This document shows, piece after piece, positions 17,381 through 25,940 of a DNA stretch of 64,000 bases. The translations under genes were made by a program, and so were the position numbers. Source of the stretch: JAOZTV01 sp965371805 (GTDB taxonomy: Bacteria; Acidobacteriota; Aminicenantia; UBA2199); contig CBDUZW010000012.1 in NCBI GenBank assembly GCA_965371805.1, positions 29,911 to 93,910 on the forward strand. Reading direction: 5' to 3'. Under the pieces are notes generated by a model that worked only from the letters and a program-made list of their open reading frames with translations, searched no databases and was not told the origin of the DNA. How positions within the stretch are numbered: the stretch's first letter is position 1; the number at the start of each line of letters is the position of its first letter.

Positions 17381-17994
17381 TATTCAATCCCATACAGCCG
17401 GTGTAGTTGATATCCCAAGCGGATATTCTTGATTCCTGCAACGAGGCAATTCTTATATAATAAAAAAGTACTTTTATATTTTTCAGAATCATAATAATCC
17501 GGCTGAAGATATATAGGGAAATTATCATTTATATTTCTTATATTTTTTATAACATCTATTGTAAGGTTAGTATTTACAACTAATTTTATTTCATCTATTT
17601 CATTTTGCAAATTTTTATTGATTTCATAATTACATACATCTTTTGGCGACACTGCATACCAGTCTATATTCATTTTATAATAATGCATCCCATTGGTTTC
17701 AACAGCGATAAAAAAATCTCTTTTTTTAATTTTATCAACTAAAACCTTAATATCCTGTTCAAATGGCTCACCTCCAGTAATTACAATTTGGAAATCTTTA
17801 TATTCTTTTTTGAAGGAATCTACAATTTTCAGTATGTCATCTTCATGTTTAAACTCACCCTTCAACCAGCTCTCTTTTGTATCACAATATGGACACCCCG
17901 CTGTACATCCTGCAAGCCTTATAAAAAGTGATGGGACCCCAACCCTACTACCTTCACCCTGTGCTGAGAAAAAAATCTCATTTATTTTTAGCAT
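17380..17994 (-). CDS. queE: 7-carboxy-7-deazaguanine synthase (radical SAM)
   Basis: A 204-residue radical-SAM enzyme of the queuosine pathway; it converts 6-carboxy-tetrahydropterin to 7-carboxy-7-deazaguanine. The [4Fe-4S] ligands are C30, C34 and C37 in CTAGCPYC (CX3CX2C). FSAQGEGSRVG at the N-terminus and TGGEP (SAM-binding glycine motif) are typical of QueE. It lies seven bases downstream of queD, which makes its substrate. QueC, folE and tgt are not in this window. Confidence 0.92.
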   Translation of the reverse strand: MLKINEIFFSAQGEGSRVGVPSLFIRLAGCTAGCPYCDTKESWLKGEFKHEDDILKIVDSFKKEYKDFQIVITGGEPFEQDIKVLVDKIKKRDFFIAVETNGMHYYKMNIDWYAVSPKDVCNYEINKNLQNEIDEIKLVVNTNLTIDVIKNIRNINDNFPIYLQPDYYDSEKYKSTFLLYKNCLVAGIKNIRLGYQLHRLYGIE

Positions 17995-18001
17995 TTACCT
18001 T

Positions 18002-18343
18002 TTATTCACTAAATCTTGCTCCTGCTTTATCAGATTCCCAGACCATTACAGCAGATACAGGATACTTTTCTTTTATTTGGTAGTAAAAATGCTTTGAAAG
18101 ATTTTCTGCTGAAGGCGAAAAATCATATAAATCGTTCAAAACCTTGTGATCTGGAAGGATTTGTTTTAAATAAGTTTTTAATATTGTAAAATCTATTGCT
18201 ATGCCTGCTTTATCAAGATCGTTCACACTAAAGGTAACTTCAACCTCAAAAGTATGACCATGCATTTTTTCACATTTTCCCTTATAATTTTCAAGAAAAT
18301 GTGCGGAAGAAAATTTTTCTTTAACTACTAATTCCCAAGCCAT
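18002..18343 (-). CDS. queD: 6-carboxy-5,6,7,8-tetrahydropterin synthase
   Basis: A 113-residue PTPS-family protein. The zinc ligands are H15, H28 and H30 and the catalytic cysteine is C24, within FSSAHFLENYKGKCEKMHGH. VDF-like IAIDF and the C-terminal WES complete the family pattern. It converts 7,8-dihydroneopterin triphosphate to 6-carboxy-tetrahydropterin, feeding QueE. It sits between efp and queE with short gaps (9 and 7 bases), so the three form an operon. Confidence 0.92.
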   Translation of the reverse strand: MAWELVVKEKFSSAHFLENYKGKCEKMHGHTFEVEVTFSVNDLDKAGIAIDFTILKTYLKQILPDHKVLNDLYDFSPSAENLSKHFYYQIKEKYPVSAVMVWESDKAGARFSE

Positions 18344-18352
18344 ATTATAACC

Positions 18353-18916
18353 CTATTTTTTTACTCTTTCCTGATATGAACCATCCCTTGTATCAACTTT
18401 AATAATACTTCCAACATCAATAAACGCAGGTACCATAATATCCATTTCATTATTTAACTTTGCGGGTTTATATGAGGCCTGAACAGTGGCACCTTTAATT
18501 GATTGTTCAGTTTCAATAACTTCAAACTCCATACTCATAGGAGCTGTAATGCCCATTGGTTTATCTTCGTAAGTTTCAAATATATATTCAACTTCTTCAT
18601 TTAAATAAAAGGTTATATCTCCAAGGAAATCTTTATTGAGGCTAATTTCTTCATATGTTTCATTGTCCATAAAAATATACTGTTCACCATCCTGGTATGA
18701 AAATGAGATTTCTTTAGATTCAAGAGAAATTTTTTCAACTTTTTCAACAGATCTGAATCTATAATCTCTAATAGTTAAATCATTTAAGTCTCTTATTTTT
18801 GTCTGAACAATTGCATTCCCCTTACCCGGTGTTACATGTTTCGTATATTCGACCCTATAAAGGTTATCGTTTAATTTTATAATGTTTCCTTTTCTAATTT
18901 GTGTTGCATTAATCAT
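18353..18916 (-). CDS. efp: Translation elongation factor P
   Basis: A 187-residue EF-P with the three beta-barrel domains of the family. It relieves ribosome stalling at polyproline stretches. The modifiable tip residue is Lys32 in PGKGNA, so it belongs to the lysine type (EpmA/B or other lysine modification) rather than the arginine-rhamnosyl type. An ATG four codons upstream lies before the ribosome binding site; GGAG spaced seven bases from the ATG at 18916 marks the true start. It is the first gene of the efp-queD-queE-GMC run. Confidence 0.93.
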   Translation of the reverse strand: MINATQIRKGNIIKLNDNLYRVEYTKHVTPGKGNAIVQTKIRDLNDLTIRDYRFRSVEKVEKISLESKEISFSYQDGEQYIFMDNETYEEISLNKDFLGDITFYLNEEVEYIFETYEDKPMGITAPMSMEFEVIETEQSIKGATVQASYKPAKLNNEMDIMVPAFIDVGSIIKVDTRDGSYQERVKK

Positions 18917-19039
18917 TTTTTTCTCCATATATTCATTTTTTGTTTTTCTCTAATAAAATTTTATTTATTTACTTTATATTCAATCTGCAAAAATACAGAT
19001 TTCTACTAATTTATAAGATTATTCATTAAAAAATAATTA

Positions 19040-19507
19040 TTAATTACCTTCTTTTATACCAATACTTATTTGAAAAGTACCCATAGATGTTTTAAAGGGT
19101 ATGACAAGAAATGGAATATGTTGCGGGTGGGTGATTTCATGATTTGTACCAACAATAATTGTCGGAGTAGAAATAGTTACATCCAATCCAGCATCAACAA
19201 GTTTATTTCTTGCGGTTCCAACAACTATGTTTGCAAATTCACCAATTGCATCTTTAACATCTGCATTAAATTCCTTTAACTCCTCCATAAACATTGCCGA
19301 AGCTACAGCAAGTGCAATGCCTTTTGGAAATGAAAGAACTGCTGAGCCTGTAGCGCTACCGCTTAACCCTATAACCGCAGAAATGTCTGCATTAGTTTTT
19401 GCTTCCTTTACAACAGTAACATCAAGTTTTTCAGCTTTAAGTGCGGCCATCTGTTCTAGATTATTTAAAGTTGATTCAATAAAAGGGTTTATGTATTTTA
19501 TATCCAT
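19040..19507 (-). CDS. cheX: CheX-family chemotaxis phosphatase-like protein
   Basis: A 155-residue CheX/CheC-like protein. CheX removes phosphate from CheY-P; its active site is an ExxN helix, seen here as IGEFANIVVG, preceded by the ADVKDAIGE segment. It starts MDIKYINPFIESTLN, the usual CheX N-terminus. GAGGAGA and a TTGACT-18-TATAAT promoter support the start. No other chemotaxis gene is nearby, so it may serve a response regulator encoded elsewhere. Confidence 0.8.
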   Translation of the reverse strand: MDIKYINPFIESTLNNLEQMAALKAEKLDVTVVKEAKTNADISAVIGLSGSATGSAVLSFPKGIALAVASAMFMEELKEFNADVKDAIGEFANIVVGTARNKLVDAGLDVTISTPTIIVGTNHEITHPQHIPFLVIPFKTSMGTFQISIGIKEGN

Positions 19508-19525
19508 TTACTATCTCCTCGTTGT

Positions 19526-19555
19526 ATTATATATTAAATAAAATTAAAAAGTCAA
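19526..19555 (-). promoter_or_regulatory. Promoter of the cheX-like gene
   Basis: On the minus strand TTGACT (19555-19550), 18-base spacer, perfect TATAAT (19531-19526), then about 18 bases of leader with GAGGAGA. Confidence 0.55.
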
Positions 19556-19579
19556 ATATTAATTGATAATATAAAAAAT

Positions 19580-19652
19580 TGGAGCTGATGGGGATCGAAC
19601 CCACGACCTCTTGAATGCCATCCAAGCGCGCTCCCAGCTGCGCCACAGCCCC
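19580..19652 (-). tRNA. tRNA-Ala (anticodon GGC)
   Basis: A 73-base cloverleaf. The acceptor stem GGGGCTG/CAGCTCC contains the G3:U70 wobble pair that identifies alanine tRNAs; the D-arm is GCGCAGCTGGGAGCGC; the anticodon loop is ATGGCAT with anticodon GGC; the T-arm contains GGTTCGATC. The discriminator base is A and CCA is not encoded. Confidence 0.95.
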
Positions 19653-19727
19653 TTTATTTCTTAATTAATAGTAAAAACATAACATAAAAAACGAATGCTT
19701 TCAAGTTAAACTTAGTGAATAAAAAGT

Positions 19728-20126
19728 TTAATCTTTTGAATCTAAAATTTTATTTAAATTATTTTTAAAAAATTCACAATCAAAACATGTTTCACATTCT
19801 CCACCTGGAGCTTTTTGTTTCAATAAACATGTTTTTAGATTTAAAAACCAGCAAAAGAAACCTTCCTTTGCAGTCCATGCAATACATTTTCCTCTAATTG
19901 GTAAAGGGCAATTGTTTTTATTCCAGCATAACTCAGATTCATCTAATTTATCCATATTAAGTTTAAATAATAAATAATACGTGATTCTACTCATATTATC
20001 AGGAATATTCCTTAAACCTTGTTCATAGCTTTCTATGGTTTTTTTTGAAACACCGAGTAACTCTGCCATACTTGATTGAGTTCTCTTTAATTTTTTTCTA
20101 ATTTTTACAAATTCTTTCTTTTCCAT
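19728..20126 (-). CDS. XRE-family regulator with C-terminal Cys/Trp (two-CW-like) domain
   Basis: A 132-residue protein. Residues about 5-55 are a helix-turn-helix of the Cro/CI type (KLKRTQSSMAELLGVSKKTI, recognition helix SKKTIESYEQG). The C-terminal half is cysteine-rich: CW...NC....GKCIAW....FFCWF....TC, then GGECETCFDCEFF; the paired CW motifs resemble the two-CW domain family. It probably binds a metal or cofactor and could act as a sensor. A weak GGATAG precedes the ATG. The region upstream carries ATCCAATA (20154-20161) and its inverted copy TATTGGAT (20241-20248) overlapping the metH promoter, which could be operator half-sites; this is inference. Confidence 0.7.
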   Translation of the reverse strand: MEKKEFVKIRKKLKRTQSSMAELLGVSKKTIESYEQGLRNIPDNMSRITYYLLFKLNMDKLDESELCWNKNNCPLPIRGKCIAWTAKEGFFCWFLNLKTCLLKQKAPGGECETCFDCEFFKNNLNKILDSKD

Positions 20127-20224
20127 ATTTTTCTATCCATATCTAAAAATAACATCCAATATATTCAGTAGTTATAATTGTCATATACTATTTTATAACA
20201 ATAGTTAAGAATATTCAAGACTGG

Positions 20225-20253
20225 TTGACAATATACCTGTTATTGGATATATT
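20225..20253 (+). promoter_or_regulatory. Strong promoter upstream of metH
   Basis: TTGACA at 20225-20230, 17-base spacer, TATATT at 20248-20253. Transcription should start near 20260, eight bases before the structured repeat, giving metH a leader of about 220 bases. No cobalamin or SAM riboswitch is recognisable in that leader. Confidence 0.65.
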
Positions 20254-20267
20254 TAATTTTAATATAT

Positions 20268-20443
20268 GAGCTAATTGCAAAAATAGATTTATAGCGAAGT
20301 TTATCGAAATTTTTTCTGGTGAGTATAATTTAAAAAATTACCGGAAACATAGTAAGCACTATGTTGAGTATGCTTTTTTCAATTTTACGAAGCCAGGGAG
20401 AATTGCAGCAAACTGCAGTAGAATGTATTTTTGTAATTGGCTC
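20268..20443 (+). repeat. Structured repeat, copy A (176 bp, paired ends)
   Basis: The ends GAGCTAATTGCAAAAATA (20268-20285) and TATTTTTGTAATTGGCTC (20426-20443) pair over all 18 positions (16 Watson-Crick, two G:T). Inside are TAGCGAA at +24, a 7-bp hairpin ACATAGT/ACTATGT at +79, AATTTTAC at +113 and GCAGTAGA at +147. The flanks show a possible TAT duplication. The last 138 bases match copy B near 55.0 kb without gaps at about 85% identity by eye. Apart from the metH promoter (20225-20253) and possible half-sites, I see nothing else in the 357-base gap between the XRE gene and metH. Confidence 0.75.
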
Positions 20444-20483
20444 TATGTTGATTTAAAATTAAATTTTGATATAGGGATAGATA

Positions 20484-23400
20484 ATGAAAACAAAAGAATA
20501 TATCACAGCGATTTTAAAAGAAAAAATCCTACTGCTTGATGGAGCAATGGGAACAGCAATTCAATCTTTATCACTTACCGAGGATGATTTTAGGGGAGAT
20601 TTATTTAGAGACCATCACATTGACCTTAAAGGAAACAATGATATATTATCAATAACACAACCAGATCATATAAAGAAGATACATGAAGATTATTTGGAAG
20701 CAGGTGCAGATATTATTGAAACTAATACTTTCAATGCCAATGCAGTATCAATTAAAGATTATGAACTGGAGGACTTTGTATATGAAATGAATTTTAAATC
20801 TGCAGAACTAGCAGTATCAGCAGTTAAAAAATATACTGAATTAACTCCAATAAAACCTAGATTTGCAGCAGGCTCAATTGGTCCGTCAGGAAAGACTCTT
20901 TCTATGTCACCTGATGTAGAAGATCCAGGTTTCAGGTCAATGACATTCGACCAGATGAAAGAACTCTATAAACCGCAGATAAGAGGTCTTATAGATGGCG
21001 GAGTTGATCTATTAATGGTAGAGACAGTTTTTGATACATTAAATGCTAAAGCAGTTCTAATTGGAATAAATGAAATCTTTGATGAAAAAAAGATCAATAT
21101 TCCTATTATGTTATCTGTGACCGTAATCGACTCAAGTGGAAGAACTTTAGCCGGTCAAACACTTGACGCTTTTCTTTATACAATAAAACATTTTGATCTC
21201 TTCAGTATTGGGCTCAACTGCAGCCTTGGTGCAAAAGAGATTTTTCCATATATAAAACAATTATCTGAACTCGCTCCTACATTTATTTCCCTTCATCCAA
21301 ATGCAGGTCTGCCTAATCAGTTTGGAACCTATGATGAAAGTCCAAAGATTATGGGAGAATATATCAATGAAATCCTTGAGCACAGTTTAGTAAATATTGT
21401 TGGTGGATGTTGTGGCACTACCCCAGCTCATATAAAAGAAATTTCACATCTTATAGAAAATAAAAAAATCAGAGAGATTCCTGTTCTAAATAAAGAAACA
21501 GTTTTAAGTGGTTTAGAGATTCTAAAAATTAATAAAGATAATAACTTTATTAATATAGGTGAACGAACAAATATTTACGGATCTAAGAAGTTTGCCAGAT
21601 TGATAAAAGAAGAAAAATATGAAAAAGCACTTTCAATTGCTAGAAGCCAGATCACAGGAGGCGCACAACTACTTGATATAAATATGGACGATCCTATGAT
21701 TGATCAAAAAAAAGCTATTGTGAAATTTCTTAATCTTATTGGTTCTGAACCTGATATCATAAAATTCCCAATCATGATAGATTCATCAGATTGGGATGTG
21801 CTTGAGGCAGGATTAAAATCTATTCAAGGAAAAGCTGTAATTAATTCAATTAGTTTAAAAGAAGGCGAAGAAATTTTTAAAGAAAGAGCAAAAACGGCAA
21901 AATTATATGGAGCAGCAATTATTGTAATGGCTTTTGATGAAGAAGGTCAGGCGGCTTCATATGAGAGAAAAATAGAAATTTGTAAGAGATCCTATGATAT
22001 CTTAACCAAAGAAGTACTATTCCCAGCTGAAGATATTATTTTTGATGCAAATATTTTAACCATTGCGACAGGAATGAAAGAACATAACTATTATGCAGAT
22101 AATTATATTAAGGCTGTACAATGGATTAAGGAAAACCTGCCATATGCAAAAACAAGTGGCGGAATAAGTAATCTTTCATTTGCTTTCAGAGGAAATGATC
22201 TAATTAGAGAAGCAATTCATTCCGTTTTTCTTCTCCATGCAATTAATGCCGGACTTGATATGGGGATCGTAAACTCAACATCCATTCAGGTTTATGATGA
22301 TATCCCAAAAGATCTGATTAAACTTATCGAAACTGTTCTTTTTAATCCGACAGACAAAAAAATTGAAGAGCTTATTGAATATGCCTCAAATAATAGTAAT
22401 AAAAAGAAGGTTGTTATAGAAAAAAAGGAATGGAGAGAATTTTCTATCGAAGAAAAGCTTGTATATTCTTTGATCCATGGGATTAAAGATCATGCTGATG
22501 AAGATATAGATGAAGCATTAAAAAAACACAAAGATGCAGTCTATATTATTGAAGTACTTCTAATGAACGGAATGAGAGCTGTTGGAGACCTTTTTGATAA
22601 AGGCAAAATGTTTCTGCCTCAAGTTATAAAAAGTGCAAGAGTTATGAAAATCTTCGTTGATATTTTGATGCCTGAAATTATAAAAAACTCTGATCCATCT
22701 GTTCTATATAAAAAAAAAAAAGTTATAATAGCTACAGTCAAGGGAGATGTACATGATATTGGTAAAAACATTATATCTTTAATATTATCCTGTAATCAAT
22801 TTGAGATGATAGACCTTGGTGTAATGGTTCCCGTAGAAAAAATTTTATCAAGGGCTCTGGAGGAAAAAGCTGACTTGATAGGAGTGAGTGGGCTAATAAC
22901 GCCTTCTCTGGAAGAAATGGCTGTCGTAGCATCAGAAATGGAAAGACGTAAATTTACAATCCCACTTTTAATAGGCGGAGCGGCTACGACTGAACTTCAT
23001 ACTGCAGTAAAACTTGATCACCTTTATTCACATCCTGTGATATATGTTCCTGATGCATCTAAAAGTGTACAGGTTGCATCAAAACTAGTTGATAAAAAAA
23101 ATAAGCTTTTATATATTAATGAATTAAAGAAAAAGTATATTCAGATCAGGGAAAATTATAAGGTTGAGCAGGAGAAAAAGACATATATATCCATTGGAAA
23201 AGCTAGAGCAAATAAAACTATGATTGACTGGAGTACAGTGAAAACAATAAAGGCACCAACCTTTATTGGTAATAAATTTTTTCTTGATACTTCAATAGAT
23301 GATATTATTGATTTAATAGACTGGACTTTCTTCTTTATTGAATGGAATATAAAAGGAAAGTATCCGGATATTTTCAAAGACAAACTTAAAGGAGCAGAGG

Positions 23401-24155
23401 CTAAAAAACTATATGATGATGCTATTGAAATATTAGAAATAATAAAAAAAAACAAATCATTATCTATAGAAGGTGTGATTGGACTTTATCCAGCTAACTC
23501 TATTGATGATGATATCGAGATTTATAAAAATGAAGAACGTAAAAGCCCAATTCATACTTTTAATTTCCTCCGTAATCAGTCTGAGAAAAATAAAGACAAT
23601 CCAAATAGATGCCTTGCCGACTATGTCGCTTCTAAAGAAAGTGGTGTATCTGATTATTTAGGATTCTTTGCATTGACAGCTGGAATTGGAATTGAAAAAC
23701 TTATTAAAGAATTTGATGATGATGAATACAAGAAACTAATGGTAAAGATTTTATCTCATAGACTAGCTGAAGCATATGCAGAGCTATTGCACCAAAATGT
23801 TCGAAAAAACTATTGGGGATATGAGAATAACCGGGAATTGAATCTATCAGATATGTTAAAAAGCAAATTTATGGGAATAAGACCTGCCCCGGGATACCCT
23901 ACATGCCCTGATCATAGAGCAAAAGGAGAAATATTTGATTTATTAAATGTAGAGAAAAATATCTCTATATCCCTAACAGAACACTTTGCTATGACTCCTT
24001 CTGCTTCAATATGTGGATATTATTTTGCAAATCCGGATGCAAAGTATTTTAATGTTGGAAAGATCTCAAAAGATCAGATAGAAAATTATTCAAATAGACG
24101 AAATGAGCCAATAAAAACAACTGAAAAATGGTTTAAAAATATTCTTAATTATTGA
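20484..24155 (+). CDS. metH: Cobalamin-dependent methionine synthase
   Basis: A full-length 1223-residue MetH. Order: homocysteine-binding domain with zinc ligands C246, C309 and C310 (GLNCSLG, GGCCGT; E. coli uses 247, 310, 311); pterin-binding domain for methyl-tetrahydrofolate (NIGERTNIYGSKKF); cap; cobalamin domain with the B12 histidine His757 in GDVHDIGKNI; and the C-terminal SAM-dependent reactivation domain (RPAPGYPTCPDH, SLTEHFAMTPSASICG). It transfers the methyl group from methyl-THF to homocysteine via methylcobalamin. GGGATAG precedes the ATG. The transcript begins with the copy-A repeat. It converges with the SGNH lipoprotein gene. Cytosolic. Confidence 0.97.
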   Translation: MKTKEYITAILKEKILLLDGAMGTAIQSLSLTEDDFRGDLFRDHHIDLKGNNDILSITQPDHIKKIHEDYLEAGADIIETNTFNANAVSIKDYELEDFVYEMNFKSAELAVSAVKKYTELTPIKPRFAAGSIGPSGKTLSMSPDVEDPGFRSMTFDQMKELYKPQIRGLIDGGVDLLMVETVFDTLNAKAVLIGINEIFDEKKINIPIMLSVTVIDSSGRTLAGQTLDAFLYTIKHFDLFSIGLNCSLGAKEIFPYIKQLSELAPTFISLHPNAGLPNQFGTYDESPKIMGEYINEILEHSLVNIVGGCCGTTPAHIKEISHLIENKKIREIPVLNKETVLSGLEILKINKDNNFINIGERTNIYGSKKFARLIKEEKYEKALSIARSQITGGAQLLDINMDDPMIDQKKAIVKFLNLIGSEPDIIKFPIMIDSSDWDVLEAGLKSIQGKAVINSISLKEGEEIFKERAKTAKLYGAAIIVMAFDEEGQAASYERKIEICKRSYDILTKEVLFPAEDIIFDANILTIATGMKEHNYYADNYIKAVQWIKENLPYAKTSGGISNLSFAFRGNDLIREAIHSVFLLHAINAGLDMGIVNSTSIQVYDDIPKDLIKLIETVLFNPTDKKIEELIEYASNNSNKKKVVIEKKEWREFSIEEKLVYSLIHGIKDHADEDIDEALKKHKDAVYIIEVLLMNGMRAVGDLFDKGKMFLPQVIKSARVMKIFVDILMPEIIKNSDPSVLYKKKKVIIATVKGDVHDIGKNIISLILSCNQFEMIDLGVMVPVEKILSRALEEKADLIGVSGLITPSLEEMAVVASEMERRKFTIPLLIGGAATTELHTAVKLDHLYSHPVIYVPDASKSVQVASKLVDKKNKLLYINELKKKYIQIRENYKVEQEKKTYISIGKARANKTMIDWSTVKTIKAPTFIGNKFFLDTSIDDIIDLIDWTFFFIEWNIKGKYPDIFKDKLKGAEAKKLYDDAIEILEIIKKNKSLSIEGVIGLYPANSIDDDIEIYKNEERKSPIHTFNFLRNQSEKNKDNPNRCLADYVASKESGVSDYLGFFALTAGIGIEKLIKEFDDDEYKKLMVKILSHRLAEAYAELLHQNVRKNYWGYENNRELNLSDMLKSKFMGIRPAPGYPTCPDHRAKGEIFDLLNVEKNISISLTEHFAMTPSASICGYYFANPDAKYFNVGKISKDQIENYSNRRNEPIKTTEKWFKNILNY

Positions 24156-24172
24156 TGCAATAGAATATAGTT

Positions 24173-24907
24173 TCAAATATTTTTTTCTAAAACTCTAAAA
24201 ATTAATTCTGCTATAAATTTATTACCCTCACGATTTGGATGTACGCCATCGGAAAGCCAGACATCAATATTTACCTTTTTTTTTTGTAATTTTTTCCAGT
24301 TATAAAAATTGTCCACTAAAATAATTTTATTTTCTTTTGCTATTTGCTTTATAACATCAGCATATTGCTTGAGTTTGAAGTTTGTTCCTTTTGTCTTGTA
24401 AATACCTAGATTTTCACAGCCAAAATGGCCCATAAGAATTGGAGTCATCAAAACCGGCTTAATATTATTACTAATTAATTTTTTAATAATTTTATAAATA
24501 TTTTTTCTATAGTCTTCAATTGGAAGTCTTGGTGTAATATCCAATTCATCATAACATGTATCAATAAAGGCATCATTTGTTCCATACATAATTAAAACAT
24601 AATCTGGTTTTAATTTTATTATTTCATCGTCTACCCGGTTTACTGCACCCTCAGCTGTTTCTCCAGTAATTCCGGACCTTAAGAGCCTTACATTTCTGCC
24701 GGATTTTTTTAATAAGCTTTCAAGATAATAAGTATAGGTTTCTTCATGGCCGACCCCCCTACCCACACCAAGTGTTATTGAATCTCCAAATGTAATAATT
24801 AACATACTTTGTTTTTTGAGCATCTTCTTATCGACCCCACAACTGTATAAAAAAAACACAATTGAACTAAATATTATAAGTAAAAAAAATCTTTCTCTGA
24901 ATTTCAT
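24173..24907 (-). CDS. SGNH/GDSL-family lipoprotein hydrolase
   Basis: A 244-residue lipoprotein. The signal peptide ends in the lipobox LYSC (Cys23). The SGNH hydrolase blocks follow: I with the nucleophile Ser43 in FGDSIT, II around SGITGETAEG, III as GTND, and V as DGVHP with the catalytic Asp and His. It is probably an esterase, lipase or acetyl-glycan deacetylase anchored in the envelope; the substrate is unknown. The ATG stands five bases after the -10 box of a near-perfect promoter and has no Shine-Dalgarno, so the mRNA is probably leaderless. Convergent with metH. Confidence 0.82.
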   Translation of the reverse strand: MKFRERFFLLIIFSSIVFFLYSCGVDKKMLKKQSMLIITFGDSITLGVGRGVGHEETYTYYLESLLKKSGRNVRLLRSGITGETAEGAVNRVDDEIIKLKPDYVLIMYGTNDAFIDTCYDELDITPRLPIEDYRKNIYKIIKKLISNNIKPVLMTPILMGHFGCENLGIYKTKGTNFKLKQYADVIKQIAKENKIILVDNFYNWKKLQKKKVNIDVWLSDGVHPNREGNKFIAELIFRVLEKNI

Positions 24908-24912
24908 GAAAA

Positions 24913-24941
24913 ATTTTAATAAATATGCATTTATATGTCAA
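24913..24941 (-). promoter_or_regulatory. Promoter of the SGNH gene, leaderless arrangement
   Basis: On the minus strand TTGACA (24941-24936), 17-base spacer, TAAAAT (24918-24913), then TTTTC and the ATG at 24907. Confidence 0.6.
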
Positions 24942-25006
24942 ATTTTTTAAAACAAATTTTTTTAATCTAAGTAAGATTATGATACAATAAAAAATAGGAT
25001 AATATA

Positions 25007-25933
25007 GTGAAAATTTTAATAAACATTTTTATTTCTTTATTTTTAATTATCAGTACCGCTACAATTCAGTATTGTAAAAACAATGAAATTAATCAGGTTG
25101 TGAAGAAAGGAAAAATCAGAAGCGATTGGTCAAAATTTAATAGTAAATCAAGAATTGGAAAAGTAGTTTTTGCTCAACCACCAGATATGTATATCCTCAA
25201 TTTAAACACTGGAATTAAAAAGAAAATCCAGGGAATCATCGTTGAAGGAGGACCAGGCAGAAGAAATAGAGGACTTACACCAAGGCCATTTTGGTCAGAA
25301 GACGGGAAGAACTTTATATATAGATACAAAAAAAAAGTTTTCTTTTCAGATGAAAATGGGAATAAAATAGAAATATCTAATCCAATTATGAAAATAGTAA
25401 AAGAATCCCGTTGGAGTTTATTATGGTTTGAACAAAAATACTGGGCTGTTGGACCTTCTAATGAAGGAAACGTAATATTGGTTCAAATTCAGGATAATAC
25501 AAACCTTAAGACAATTTATTCTGGAGGAAACGTAAAGAACTGGTGTGAAGTAACCGGTAATGGAAAGTTCGTAGTATTTCATGATGGCAGCGACACTTTT
25601 GTTAATGAATCATTTAGTAAAAAAAATGGAATCAAGATATCAACGGGACAAAGTTGCAGACCATGTGCAGCTCCAGATAATAAAGTTGGCTGGTTACCTG
25701 CACCTCATATCAAATATCAAATATATGATGGAAAAACCGGGGATTTCCTGTTTAATATAAATCCACCTGAGAATGAAGAAATTTATCGTTTGAACTGGTC
25801 AAATCATAAAAACTTTGCTGTTCATATGTATGGAAGCCGTGGAAATAATAGGATGAATATTAGAAAAGTCCATAATGGGAAGAATATTTTTATTGGTTAT
25901 GGATGGGACCCGGACCTTTGGGTAGAGGAGTAA
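25007..25933 (+). CDS. Exported protein of unknown function, TolB/beta-propeller-like
   Basis: A 308-residue protein starting at GTG with AGGAT upstream. It has an N-terminal hydrophobic export signal (about residues 3-22) followed by a cysteine (QYC23), which may be a non-standard lipobox. The mature part has repeated short strand patterns with W..DGK-like turns (FWSEDGKNFIYRYKKKVFF; LNWSNHKNFAVHMYG), which suggest a partial beta-propeller of the TolB/WD40-like kind. I do not recognise the family. The eight-base gap to the M64 peptidase gene, whose ribosome binding site lies at the end of this gene, indicates one operon. Confidence 0.55.
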   Translation: MKILINIFISLFLIISTATIQYCKNNEINQVVKKGKIRSDWSKFNSKSRIGKVVFAQPPDMYILNLNTGIKKKIQGIIVEGGPGRRNRGLTPRPFWSEDGKNFIYRYKKKVFFSDENGNKIEISNPIMKIVKESRWSLLWFEQKYWAVGPSNEGNVILVQIQDNTNLKTIYSGGNVKNWCEVTGNGKFVVFHDGSDTFVNESFSKKNGIKISTGQSCRPCAAPDNKVGWLPAPHIKYQIYDGKTGDFLFNINPPENEEIYRLNWSNHKNFAVHMYGSRGNNRMNIRKVHNGKNIFIGYGWDPDLWVEE

Positions 25934-25940
25934 CAAGATC

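Noticed and set aside
18982..19001. Hairpin AATCTG/CAGATT between cheX and efp
   Set aside because: Only six base pairs and no T-run on either strand; not convincing as a terminator.
20254..20483. Cobalamin or SAM riboswitch in the metH leader
   Set aside because: The conserved B12-box GCCACTG or SAM-I core motifs are absent, and the structured part recurs at unrelated loci as repeat copies B and C.
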